From: Thermoplasmata archaeon
Lineage (GTDB): Archaea > Thermoplasmatota > Thermoplasmata > UBA10834 > DTMW01
Length of the DNA stretch: 12,394 nucleotides
Assembly (NCBI GenBank): GCA_029858465.1
Contig: JAOUEZ010000021.1
Location: 1-12,394, forward strand
Reading direction: 5' to 3'
In this document: piece by piece, positions 1 through 6,744 of the stretch
Position numbering within the stretch: the stretch's first letter is position 1
Layout: each line of letters opens with the position of its first letter
Program-made: the position numbers and the translations under genes
The notes under the pieces: model-generated
Told to the model about the DNA's origin: nothing
Seen by the model: the letters and a program-made list of their open reading frames with translations, nothing else
The model's database searches: none

Positions 1-1198
1 CATCTACAAGCTGCATGGCGAGCTTTGTCTCTCTCACGTCATGGCATCTTATGATATCTGCGCCGTTCCATACGGCAACCGATGCGGCTCCGATGGAGCC
101 CTCCAATCGATGGTCGACAGGCTGTCCAGTTATCTTTCCAATAAACGATTTCCTGCTTGTACCTATTGCAATCGGCTGTCCGAGTGTCTTGAACTCGCCT
201 ATCCTTCTTATCAGTTCGAGATTGTCCTCCAACCTCTTCCCGAAGCCGATACCTGGATCAATTGCAATCTGTGATCTCTCGATGCCCGCTTCCACGGCGT
301 CCTCCACTCTATTTGCGAGATGCTGCATGACCTCGCCAACGACATCGTCGTAGTGCGGATCAATCTGCATGTTCTCCGGGGTGCCTTTCATATGCATCGC
401 AATCACAGGCACCTTCTCTCTGGCGCATAGCTTTATCATTTCCCGATCCAAGAGCCCGCCGACGTCGTTCACGACAGATGCTCCGGCCTCGATCGCCGCC
501 TCAGCGACCTTTGGCTTCCTTGTGTCAATCGAGATGGGAATTTTGACGATTTCACGCATTGCCTTGATAATCGGGATAACCCTTTCGATCTCGACCTTCT
601 CGTCGATGGAAGGCGCACTAGGCCTCGTCGATTCCCCGCCGATGTCTATCAGGTCCGCACCCTCCTCCTGGATCTGAATCGCTCGCTTGAGGGCATTCTG
701 GAAATCATCGACTATTCCGTCACCGCTGAACGAGTCAGGAGTGACGTTTAGGACACCCATTATTTTTGTTCTTTCAAAATCGAACTCCGATCCATTCGGC
801 AATTTCCATAGTTGAGGTGTTGCGAAGAAATTGTCCGCTGCCTGCATCATCTCGACCGCAAGCTCGTTTATCCCGAACGGCTGCATTCTGAGGCTCGTAG
901 ATGCCTTTCTCAGATGTTTTCTTGTCGCCATCACGAGGACGTCGCACTTCTCTATCTTGCCAGTTATTGCATTCCTATGTATTGCGGCGTCTGCGCCGAC
1001 AGCAAGCATGCTCTCCTTGATGATTATCGCAACGGGAGGTCTAACGTTTTCTACTAGAAGATTGAAATGAAGTGCCTTCGGGGCCATCATTTCTATAGAC
1101 ACGGGCTCAACGCCGAGATCTGCGATTTGCTTTTTCGCCTCTTCGATATCCCTAAAAGTCCGGACTCTTACCCTCAACTCAGACCACTTTCCTATCAT
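1..1198 (-). CDS. folP: Dihydropteroate synthase with extra N-terminal domain (3' end cut by window edge)
   Basis: Joins the pterin pyrophosphate to p-aminobenzoate or a similar arylamine in folate or methanopterin-type cofactor synthesis; cytosolic TIM barrel. I translated 399 codons from the ATG at 1198; the frame stays open to base 1, so the last residues are missing. Residues 146 on carry the DHPS signatures: MGVLNVTPDSFSGDG (147-161), GADLIDIGGESTRP (180-193), ISIDTR (222-227), NDVGG (244-248), DPGIGFGKR (314-322), GTSRKSFIG (346-354) and RLEGSIGAA (364-372). Residues 1-140 are an extra alpha/beta region (for example AGVGADAA-like 'LAVGADAA' near 65-72, MATRKHLRK near 90-98); such long DHPS forms occur in archaea and some anaerobic bacteria, while ordinary DHPS is about 270-280 residues. 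The usual SDGG after DSF reads SGDG here. It lies 17 bp after the iron-sulfur gene and is probably co-transcribed. Enzyme family is certain; the arylamine substrate in this organism is not. Confidence 0.93.
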   Translation of the reverse strand, partial: MIGKWSELRVRVRTFRDIEEAKKQIADLGVEPVSIEMMAPKALHFNLLVENVRPPVAIIIKESMLAVGADAAIHRNAITGKIEKCDVLVMATRKHLRKASTSLRMQPFGINELAVEMMQAADNFFATPQLWKLPNGSEFDFERTKIMGVLNVTPDSFSGDGIVDDFQNALKRAIQIQEEGADLIDIGGESTRPSAPSIDEKVEIERVIPIIKAMREIVKIPISIDTRKPKVAEAAIEAGASVVNDVGGLLDREMIKLCAREKVPVIAMHMKGTPENMQIDPHYDDVVGEVMQHLANRVEDAVEAGIERSQIAIDPGIGFGKRLEDNLELIRRIGEFKTLGQPIAIGTSRKSFIGKITGQPVDHRLEGSIGAASVAVWNGADIIRCHDVRETKLAMQLVD

Positions 1199-1215
1199 GA
1201 CAGAGAGCAAGAATA

Positions 1216-2328
1216 TTAAATAAGTTGGTCGACGACCTCGACCAGGTCCTTGATATCAATTTTCGCTCCCTTCTTGTCCTTCCCAGAAGATAGGTTGGTG
1301 ACGCAGAACGGGCAGGAGGTCAGAAGCATGTCCGCCTTTAGGCTCTCGGCCTGAGCGACACGCCTTGCGGCGATCTCCTTTGCGTACTCGGGGAATGCGG
1401 ACCTTAATCCGCCGCCACCGCCGCAGCACATCGCGGTAGCCTTGTTCTGCTCCATTTCTGCGAATTCGGCCTCCGGTATGCTCTTGAGTATCTTCCTCGG
1501 CTCGTCATAGATTCCGCAGTACCTCCCGAGATGGCACGGGTCGTGATAGGTGATTTTCTTCCTCAGCGGCTTCAGCTTTGGAAGATTCTCCGCCAGCTCC
1601 TCCGTCATGTGCTTGACCTCAAAATTCAACTTCGTATACTTCGGGTAGACTTTCTTGAACATCTTGTAGCATCCGGCGCAGGTGAAAACGACCTTTTCTA
1701 CCCCCTTCTCCTCGATATGTTTTATATTCTTCTCTAGCAGCTTTTTCACAGCATCGTCCGGCCATCCAATCCTCTGGATCGTGCTGCCGCAGCATACTTC
1801 GTCCAGGACCAAGAAATCCTCCCCGAGCTTCTCCAATATCGAAATCGTCGAATTGGTGATGCTTGGGAACCTGTATCTCGCGGTGCATCCTACGAAATAC
1901 CCCACCTTCGCCTTTTTCTTGTCCTGATGTCTGTAGGTCACCTTCTTCGTCTCGCCGTACGGGTTGCCCGTCTGCAGTAGCTTATCGACAACAGCCCTGT
2001 GCGAGGCGTACATGAAATCGTTCGCGACAAGGTCTTTCCTGATGCTCTCGACTATGTCGACGACCTTGATGTCCGAAGGACATCTGCGTTCGCAGTTCTT
2101 GCAGGTCGTGCACTGATAGATTCTCTCGAGAACTGACTCGTCCGCAGGGATTTCCTTCTCTCTGAGGCCGTATGCAAGTATTACCTTCCCTCTGGGTCCC
2201 ACCCCCTCCCAGTTGGAAACATCGAATACCGGGCATACAGACTTGCAGAACCCGCAGTAGGTGCAGGTCATCATCTCCTTCTCAAGGTCCCAAGTGCTTT
2301 TCGTCTCGATTTTCTTCGCCTGGGGCAT
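1216..2328 (-). CDS. HdrD/GlcF-like iron-sulfur protein with two CCG domains
   Basis: A 370-residue electron-transfer protein. The N-terminus holds two CxxCxxCxxxCP motifs for [4Fe-4S] clusters (Cys22/25/28/32 and Cys73/76/79/83). Two cysteine-rich CCG domains follow: Cys148, Cys179-180 and Cys217/220 (CAGC), then Cys265, Cys301-302 (CCGGGGG) and Cys339/342 (CPFC). The spacings match the family pattern of about 30-36 residues between elements. This architecture is shared by heterodisulfide reductase HdrD, glycolate oxidase GlcF, GlpC and D-lactate dehydrogenase iron-sulfur subunits. No membrane segment is visible. It follows larA by 17 bp, with GAGGT 7 bases before the ATG. The larA neighbour suggests electron transfer in 2-hydroxy-acid oxidation, but the FAD (GlcD-like) partner is not in the window, so the donor and acceptor are unknown. 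Family confident, specific role inferred. Confidence 0.85.
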   Translation of the reverse strand: MPQAKKIETKSTWDLEKEMMTCTYCGFCKSVCPVFDVSNWEGVGPRGKVILAYGLREKEIPADESVLERIYQCTTCKNCERRCPSDIKVVDIVESIRKDLVANDFMYASHRAVVDKLLQTGNPYGETKKVTYRHQDKKKAKVGYFVGCTARYRFPSITNSTISILEKLGEDFLVLDEVCCGSTIQRIGWPDDAVKKLLEKNIKHIEEKGVEKVVFTCAGCYKMFKKVYPKYTKLNFEVKHMTEELAENLPKLKPLRKKITYHDPCHLGRYCGIYDEPRKILKSIPEAEFAEMEQNKATAMCCGGGGGLRSAFPEYAKEIAARRVAQAESLKADMLLTSCPFCVTNLSSGKDKKGAKIDIKDLVEVVDQLI

Positions 2329-2335
2329 GTTGAAT

Positions 2336-2340
2336 ACCTC
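2336..2340 (-). promoter_or_regulatory. Shine-Dalgarno site of the HdrD-like gene
   Basis: GAGGT on the minus strand, seven bases before the ATG at 2328, lying within the short gap after the larA stop. It fixes the start of the iron-sulfur gene and points to translation from an internal position of a shared larA mRNA. Confidence 0.6.
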
Positions 2341-2344
2341 GCTT

Positions 2345-3586
2345 TCAGCTGTGTTTCGGAATCGTGAGTCCGCCGTCCATTATGAACGTTATCTTCGCAT
2401 CCGGCCCTTTCTCCTTCAGAGCCTCCCTGATCGCGTCCGAGACCTTAGTAAAAGGCCTCATGTGAGCCTTGCTGATCAAGTTCTGGTCAAGAGGCGTCAC
2501 GGCCCACATCTGGGCCTTCAGGCCTATCTCCGCTATCTTCCCAGCCTTGTGATATCCGAGCTTGTATTCCTTGTCGAGTTTATCTATGACCGCCTTGCAG
2601 CTCTTCTCAGAGCCCAACAGGTCAAGGAAGGCCTGCGACCCTATCCCGCTCCTACATGCGGAAACAAGAATTATTATACCGTTTTCCTTCAACGCATATT
2701 TTCCGTTGTCTAGCGCCTTCTGAGACTGATACAGATCTATATCGGTCGGCGAGGCGGCCACTGTGACGACGATGTCCGCCTGCTGCTCGATCGGCACTAC
2801 GAAGACCTCGTCCGCTTTCTGTATCAGCGCTTCAAATGACTCCCTTAGCCCCCCGGAGGAGGCGGCGTATGTTTTGTGATTGCTGTCAAGGACGGTCATT
2901 ATCGCGAATATGTTCAGATTGAGAAGGAGCTTCTCAGCATCGTCAAACTCTTCCGCGACCGGGTTTCCTTTCAATCTCAGAGCCTGGGCATCCCGGGATA
3001 TTGCGAGCTTGTGATTCGCTGTGATAGAATCATAGGCTGCGACTCCTGGCAGGAACGATTTCCTTCCGCCCGTGTATCCCGCGAAATAGTGGGGCTCAAT
3101 GCTGCCTATCGGGATGATCGCGTCAGCCTCCTTCACCATCCTGTTCAGAAGTATGTCCGTCCCATGACGCGTCTTTCCGAACGATACGCATTCGCTTTCC
3201 TTCGCGTCATGCACGAAGACCTTGTCCTTTATCTCGGCGTAAAGCTTCCCGAAAATGAAGTCGTATTCTTTCTCAGTCGGAGCTCTATGGCTCCCTGTGG
3301 CGATGAGTAGCCTGTAATTCTTTCCCTTCAGTATCGGATGTATTATCTCCAATATTCTTGCGGTCGGAGTCGGGCGCGTAGCGTCGTTGACAATCATCAG
3401 GATATTCTTCTTGTCCCTGAGGAATTCTTCGAGCTTCGGTGCGCTTACAGGGTTCAAAATGGCCTTTCGGAGTACAACGCTCTCCTCCCCCGATTTCAGA
3501 GAGTTGGGGTATATCACCTGTTGGACAATGCTGTCGTCCAGCTCGATGGATTCGGCGGTCTCGCCGTATGGGACCTCTATCTTCAC
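2345..3586 (-). CDS. larA: Nickel-dependent lactate racemase family protein (LarA-like 2-hydroxy-acid racemase/epimerase)
   Basis: LarA enzymes interconvert the stereoisomers of lactate or other 2-hydroxy acids using a nickel-pincer nucleotide (NPN) cofactor. Counting from the GTG at 3586 (413 residues), the key residues are all present: Asp68 and Arg71 in NDATRPTPT, His100 in ATGSHR, His166 and Lys176 in EPHYFAGYTGGRKSF, and His192 in ANHKLA. The spacings among the last four (66, 10 and 16) equal those of His108, His174, Lys184 and His200 in the Lactobacillus plantarum enzyme. The frame can be extended to an ATG at 3706, but that would overlap divergent thiL and adds about 40 residues unlike LarA; GTG 3586 (or TTG 3589) puts VPYG near the N-terminus as in the family and has AAAGGGTG just upstream. 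The true substrate cannot be read from sequence: homologues act on lactate, malate, phenyllactate, sugar acids and others. LarB, LarC and LarE, which make NPN, are not in the window. Confidence 0.88.
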   Translation of the reverse strand: MKIEVPYGETAESIELDDSIVQQVIYPNSLKSGEESVVLRKAILNPVSAPKLEEFLRDKKNILMIVNDATRPTPTARILEIIHPILKGKNYRLLIATGSHRAPTEKEYDFIFGKLYAEIKDKVFVHDAKESECVSFGKTRHGTDILLNRMVKEADAIIPIGSIEPHYFAGYTGGRKSFLPGVAAYDSITANHKLAISRDAQALRLKGNPVAEEFDDAEKLLLNLNIFAIMTVLDSNHKTYAASSGGLRESFEALIQKADEVFVVPIEQQADIVVTVAASPTDIDLYQSQKALDNGKYALKENGIIILVSACRSGIGSQAFLDLLGSEKSCKAVIDKLDKEYKLGYHKAGKIAEIGLKAQMWAVTPLDQNLISKAHMRPFTKVSDAIREALKEKGPDAKITFIMDGGLTIPKHS

Positions 3587-3664
3587 CAATGCACCCTTTC
3601 GGCTCAATATTGGGTGGTGTATTAGTAGTTTGCTATTCTTTAGCACGGCAATTATGCGCAAGGC

Positions 3665-3670
3665 TTTAAA
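3665..3670 (+). promoter_or_regulatory. TATA-like box of thiL
   Basis: TTTAAA centred about 30 bp before the ATG at 3697, the spacing expected if transcription begins at or next to the start codon (leaderless mRNA). It sits in the 110-bp gap shared with divergent larA. For larA itself, AATATT at 3606-3611 and GTATTA at 3619-3624 are weak candidates and I could not choose between them. Confidence 0.5.
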
Positions 3671-3696
3671 GTCGCCGAAATGTTCTTCGTTTCCAG

Positions 3697-4695
3697 ATGT
3701 TCTCACAGAACAAAGATGAGGATAGCATGCTCTCGGACATCGGAGAGAGGGAGATAATCCGCAGACTGATCTCTGAGACCGGCGCGGTAGGAATCATCGG
3801 ATTGGGCGATGATTGCGGCGCAATAGAGATCGACAAGAAGCGGCTTCTTCTTCTGTCCACCGACACCAAGGTCGACGGTACTCATTTCCCGAACGCATTT
3901 ACGCCTTTCGAAAAAGGCTGGAGCATAGTTGCCGCAAACCTGAGCGACATTGCCGCGATGGGCGGAACTCCGATCGGTTTCCTTATCGCATACGGTCTCC
4001 CGCGCGAATTGCATTTCTCCGTTCTTGAGGAAGTGCAAAAAGGCATCAATGCCTGTCTCAAAGAATATTCCACTCCATTTATCGGAGCTGATACCAAGGA
4101 GCACAAGGTCATGACGCTCACCGGGACTGCCATCGGCATCGTCGACAAGCGCTCGGTGCTTTTAAGAAAAGGATCGAAACGCGGGGATGTCGTGTGCGTC
4201 ACGGGTACTCTTGGTGGGGCTGCATTGGGATTGCGCTCGATGATTAATCACCTCGGCCTGAGAAAGGCAGAAGATCGGTTCAGGAGACCTGTGCCTAAGA
4301 TAGAAACAGGCAAGATGCTGGCAAAATCCGGTCTGGTGACATCCTGTATGGACATCTCTGACGGGCTTTCATCATCTCTCTACGAGCTCATGAGGGCGAG
4401 CGGCAACGGGTTCAAAGTCAATTCCTCCTCTATCCCTATTCACGAATCTCTCTTGTCCTCAGACCTTGACGACGATAAAAAGCTCGAGACCGCGCTGCAT
4501 TCGGGGGATGAATACGAATTGCTCTTTACTGTCAAGCCAGACGGCATATCAAGACTGATGAAATCCGTGCCTGATATCACAGCGATCGGGATTGTCATTG
4601 AAAGCAAGGAGGTCTTGCTCGTCCTGCCTTCCAAAGAGGAGCAGATTCTGCCGGATAGAGGCTTCGAACATTTCAGAAGAATCGAGACGAAATGA
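3697..4695 (+). CDS. thiL: Thiamine-monophosphate kinase
   Basis: Phosphorylates thiamine monophosphate with ATP to give the active cofactor thiamine diphosphate; cytosolic, PurM/AIR-synthase-like fold. The 332-residue protein shows the family motifs in order: LGDDCG (36-41), STDTKVDGTHF (54-64), NLSDIAAMGGTP (81-92), GADTKE (130-135), a GDVVCVTGTLGGA turn (163-175), MDISDGL (218-224) and SGDEYELLF (269-277). Length is normal. Two starts are possible. ATG 3697 fits a leaderless transcript from the TATA box at 3665-3670. ATG 3727 (10 residues shorter) is preceded by GAGG at 3718-3721 and begins nearer the usual family N-terminus (LSDIGEREII). It stands alone on its strand, between larA (divergent) and the prepilin peptidase (convergent). 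No other thiamine gene is in the window. Confidence 0.93.
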   Translation: MFSQNKDEDSMLSDIGEREIIRRLISETGAVGIIGLGDDCGAIEIDKKRLLLLSTDTKVDGTHFPNAFTPFEKGWSIVAANLSDIAAMGGTPIGFLIAYGLPRELHFSVLEEVQKGINACLKEYSTPFIGADTKEHKVMTLTGTAIGIVDKRSVLLRKGSKRGDVVCVTGTLGGAALGLRSMINHLGLRKAEDRFRRPVPKIETGKMLAKSGLVTSCMDISDGLSSSLYELMRASGNGFKVNSSSIPIHESLLSSDLDDDKKLETALHSGDEYELLFTVKPDGISRLMKSVPDITAIGIVIESKEVLLVLPSKEEQILPDRGFEHFRRIETK

Positions 4696-4713
4696 TCACC
4701 GCAATTCTCGCAT

Positions 4714-4719
4714 AAAAAA
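4714..4719 (-). terminator. Possible T-tract terminator after the prepilin peptidase gene
   Basis: Read on the minus strand, a T6 run lies about 23 bases past the prepilin peptidase stop, within the 46-bp gap to the convergent thiL stop. Archaeal RNA polymerase often stops at such T-rich tracts without a hairpin. The plus strand has only the matching A-run, so this would serve the minus-strand transcript. Confidence 0.35.
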
Positions 4720-4741
4720 GCTTAATGAAATTTCGAGGCGT

Positions 4742-5641
4742 CTAGTAAAAGATGAATATCGGGTTCCCGATTGTGATCACGATTAGCATCCCGATAGTCA
4801 GAGGGATTATGAAAGGTATCTTGTTGGTCACCCATACCTCCCTCAGCCCCTTCTCGCTCAGCGCGGCGAGATCGGCCTTAAGAGTATCTGTGCCCCTGAG
4901 CTTCCTCGCGCTGAATCTCAGCTCGCCATTCTCGACCCATTCCATTAGCCAGTAGAATTTCCCCTCGACATCGGAAATCGGGAGTCTGAATCCGACAAGC
5001 GATCTTGCGGACAATTTGTTTCCCGACCGAATATTGATTATCAGGAAATAGATCGGCAGCAGGATCGAGATGAGTGCCCCGACGAACAATACGGAAAAGG
5101 CAAACGGGAAAATTATGAGGGCGTTCTCAACCGATGGAACAATAATCGGCAGGCCGGATACTGCGGGATACCAGGGAAACAGTATCGCGAGGCATATGAC
5201 GGCCTTAGCGTCCGCACCGCCCTTGATTATGTCGAACATGTAGAAGAGAATGAAGATTATCACTATCACGAATATCATGAATATGTTGGCGAAGACAGGC
5301 TCGTATTCGACGGACCCGGAAAATTGCAGATAGCTCGCGTATGCAACCCAGATGAATGAAGCCAGATAAAGAACGGTCGCAAGGAACCCTGTCCTGGTTC
5401 TTATTCCTCTTTCTCTATCCCAATAAATATCGAAGAATAGAAAGCCGATCGGCAAAATCATCGACAGGGTGAGAAGCGACGCTGATCCGGCTAACATATC
5501 AACTATCAGGATCGCGATGGCCAAAGAACCTAAAACGAGCCACGATGTATCGGGCACCCTCCTCGTTCTCCAATCGGAAGCCGAGGCGAAAACGAAGAAG
5601 GCTAATCCTATGACTATCCTGACAAGGTCTAGTTCTTCCAC
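4742..5641 (-). CDS. Archaeal A24-family prepilin/preflagellin peptidase with C-terminal domain
   Basis: Membrane aspartic protease expected to cut class III signal peptides from archaellins and type IV pilins on the cytoplasmic side. The two catalytic aspartates of the family are visible: Asp23 in SDWRTRRVPD just after the first membrane segment, and Asp144 in KGGADAK (the GxGD-type motif). Hydrophobic segments lie near residues 8-22, 35-50, 55-71, 86-102, 117-136, 145-160, 172-203 and 277-297. After about 205 comes a soluble stretch (FRLPISDVEGKFYW through REVWVTNKIP) and a last hydrophobic segment, as in archaeal peptidases carrying the A24 type II C-terminal region. At 299 residues it is longer than the short FlaK/PibD forms. 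Start is GTG 5641 with a TATA-like box about 25 bp upstream, so it may have its own leaderless transcript. No archaellin or pilin gene is in the window, so its substrates are unknown. Confidence 0.88.
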   Translation of the reverse strand: MEELDLVRIVIGLAFFVFASASDWRTRRVPDTSWLVLGSLAIAILIVDMLAGSASLLTLSMILPIGFLFFDIYWDRERGIRTRTGFLATVLYLASFIWVAYASYLQFSGSVEYEPVFANIFMIFVIVIIFILFYMFDIIKGGADAKAVICLAILFPWYPAVSGLPIIVPSVENALIIFPFAFSVLFVGALISILLPIYFLIINIRSGNKLSARSLVGFRLPISDVEGKFYWLMEWVENGELRFSARKLRGTDTLKADLAALSEKGLREVWVTNKIPFIIPLTIGMLIVITIGNPIFIFY

Positions 5642-5660
5642 AAAATCGAATCGATTATTG

Positions 5661-5670
5661 GATATTTAAT
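5661..5670 (-). promoter_or_regulatory. TATA-like box of the prepilin peptidase gene
   Basis: ATTAAATATC on the minus strand, centred about 25 bp before the GTG at 5641. The spacing fits a leaderless transcript. It lies in the 62-bp gap after the small membrane-protein gene. Confidence 0.45.
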
Positions 5671-5703
5671 GGATGCCAGTTTGTTCAAGATTCAGAAAAG
5701 ACA

Positions 5704-6069
5704 TCATCCTATGAAAGCGAACAGCTCCAGGTTGAAGAGTTCCTTCGACAGTCGTTCTATGATATAGAGCATTATGACGATCAAGAACGACGAGAACACC
5801 GTCGCCATCCACTCGTCGGCCACAGCAAGCTCTGGCATTATTATGAACCTTATCAGAAGCATCATCAGGATGAATGCTACCATCAGGCCTAGTTCCTGTG
5901 CTCCAATCCAATCGGTCATTGTCTGAAATATCGGGATCAGCACTATCGCACATATTGCTATGAGTATGAATCTAACCCAGACGCTGGCTGGTACGTCCCA
6001 ATCGCCGGTTGCGATTCCAGCGGAGAGGTACATCACGAGTGTGAGGAGTACCAGCGAAATCACAATCAA
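5704..6069 (-). CDS. Small membrane protein with about four transmembrane segments, function unknown
   Basis: I do not recognise the family. The 121-residue form is almost entirely membrane: hydrophobic segments near residues 1-20, 31-50, 60-79 and 88-105, joined by short loops (ATGDWDVPAS, QTMTDWIGAQEL, MPELAVADEW), with a C-terminal tail ERLSKELFNLELFAFIG. There are no cysteine pairs, metal motifs or charged residues deep in the helices that would suggest a transporter or enzyme. The start is uncertain. TTG 6069 would begin inside the first helix, while the frame stays open upstream and reads LEIGDIILIVISL, which looks like a natural N-terminus; the only codon there near a start is CTG 6090. 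It lies between the pyruvate-kinase-domain gene and the prepilin peptidase on the same strand, so a link to pilus or archaellum biogenesis is possible but unproven. Confidence 0.7.
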   Translation of the reverse strand: MIVISLVLLTLVMYLSAGIATGDWDVPASVWVRFILIAICAIVLIPIFQTMTDWIGAQELGLMVAFILMMLLIRFIIMPELAVADEWMATVFSSFLIVIMLYIIERLSKELFNLELFAFIG

Positions 6070-6129
6070 GATTATGTCGCCAATCTCCAGATTATCACGC
6101 TCTGATTGAGTGGGATAGCATTCTATCCG

Positions 6130-6136
6130 TATATAT
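6130..6136 (-). promoter_or_regulatory. TATA-like box upstream of the small membrane-protein gene
   Basis: ATATATA on the minus strand in the 81-bp gap before the small membrane-protein gene. A transcript from it should begin near 6105-6108, giving a leader of about 15 bases if translation starts at CTG 6090 or about 37 if at TTG 6069. GAGCGTGAT, partly matching a Shine-Dalgarno sequence, lies at about 6095-6103. Confidence 0.35.
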
Positions 6137-6150
6137 GACTCTCCCGCTGA

Positions 6151-6735
6151 TTATCTCTTTCTGGGCATTGCAATTATCTCTCTTATTTCCAGATCGAAGA
6201 ACATGTTCGCGTGTGATGGGCGTATCACAACTGCCGTATCCGCGCCCTCATCGGTCCCCGCGATTGCCACTATTTCATCATTATCGCTGCAAGGCACCGC
6301 ACCAGTATCCGCAGCCATTATCGCGATTTCGACGCAGACTTTCATTCCTTGGCCGAAGAGCGACCTGAGCGCCTCCGCGATGACATCCACTCTCGACGGA
6401 CCTCCAAGTTTTTTCGTTATCGATCTCTCCAGCCCGGAAAGAGCGTGGGTCGTGGATACGACCTTGGCATTTAGGTTCTGGAGCTTCCTCAGATTGGAGT
6501 CTTTCATCAGCCACTCACCCTTCTTCTCGAAGCCGTAATGATATGTCACCACCGTTGTTGAGATTCCTTTCTTCGCAGCTTTCTCAGCGACCATGACTCC
6601 TGTTCTCCCCGTACCGCTGGCGACGACTATGTGCTTGATTTTCCTTGCCTCTGCTCTTCTTACCGCCAGCTGGACGGTCTTCTCCGTGTTCTTCTTCCCA
6701 GGCTCGTCGAAATAACATATCGAGCTATTCATCAT
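6151..6735 (-). CDS. Stand-alone pyruvate-kinase C-terminal (alpha/beta) domain protein
   Basis: This 194-residue protein resembles the C-terminal allosteric alpha/beta domain of pyruvate kinase, without the catalytic barrel. Visible elements: TVQLAVRRAEARKIKHIVVASGTGRTGVMVAEKA in outline (residues 20-53), matching the helix and strand that begin the domain; a second strand TTVVTYHYGF (60-69); THALSGLERS (96-105); and a C-terminal EIVAIAGTDEGADTAVVIRPS core (154-174). Such stand-alone domains are annotated in many archaea, with no established function; in pyruvate kinase this domain binds effectors, so a small-molecule-binding role is plausible. GGAG with 5-base spacing lies before ATG 6735 and overlaps the end of the upstream gene, so the two are translated from one mRNA. 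A second ATG at 6732 is equally possible. No enzyme activity is claimed. Confidence 0.75.
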   Translation of the reverse strand: MMNSSICYFDEPGKKNTEKTVQLAVRRAEARKIKHIVVASGTGRTGVMVAEKAAKKGISTTVVTYHYGFEKKGEWLMKDSNLRKLQNLNAKVVSTTHALSGLERSITKKLGGPSRVDVIAEALRSLFGQGMKVCVEIAIMAADTGAVPCSDNDEIVAIAGTDEGADTAVVIRPSHANMFFDLEIREIIAMPRKR

Positions 6736-6740
6736 ATCAT

Positions 6741-6744
6741 CTCC
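6741..6744 (-). promoter_or_regulatory. Shine-Dalgarno site of the pyruvate-kinase-domain gene
   Basis: GGAG on the minus strand directly after the TAA of the upstream gene and five bases before ATG 6735. The 9-bp intergenic gap is filled by this site, a sign of tight coupling of the two genes. Confidence 0.6.

Noticed and set aside
15..1070. Several plus-strand frames across the left end
   Set aside because: All lie opposite the dihydropteroate synthase gene, whose motifs are unbroken on the minus strand.
2261..2713. Plus-strand 150-codon frame across the larA/HdrD-like junction
   Set aside because: Antisense to two well-supported genes; no motif or ribosome binding site.
2876..3310. Plus-strand 144-codon frame inside larA
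   Set aside because: Antisense to a gene with a complete set of catalytic residues; the translated frame has no recognisable motif.
3587..3706. N-terminal extension of the LarA-like frame to ATG 3706
   Set aside because: It overlaps the start of divergent thiL, would leave no room for either promoter, and its residues do not resemble LarA. The family N-terminus fits GTG 3586.
5666..5953. Minus-strand 95-codon frame overlapping the small membrane protein
   Set aside because: Polar, low-quality translation in a shifted frame; the overlapping frame encodes clear membrane helices.
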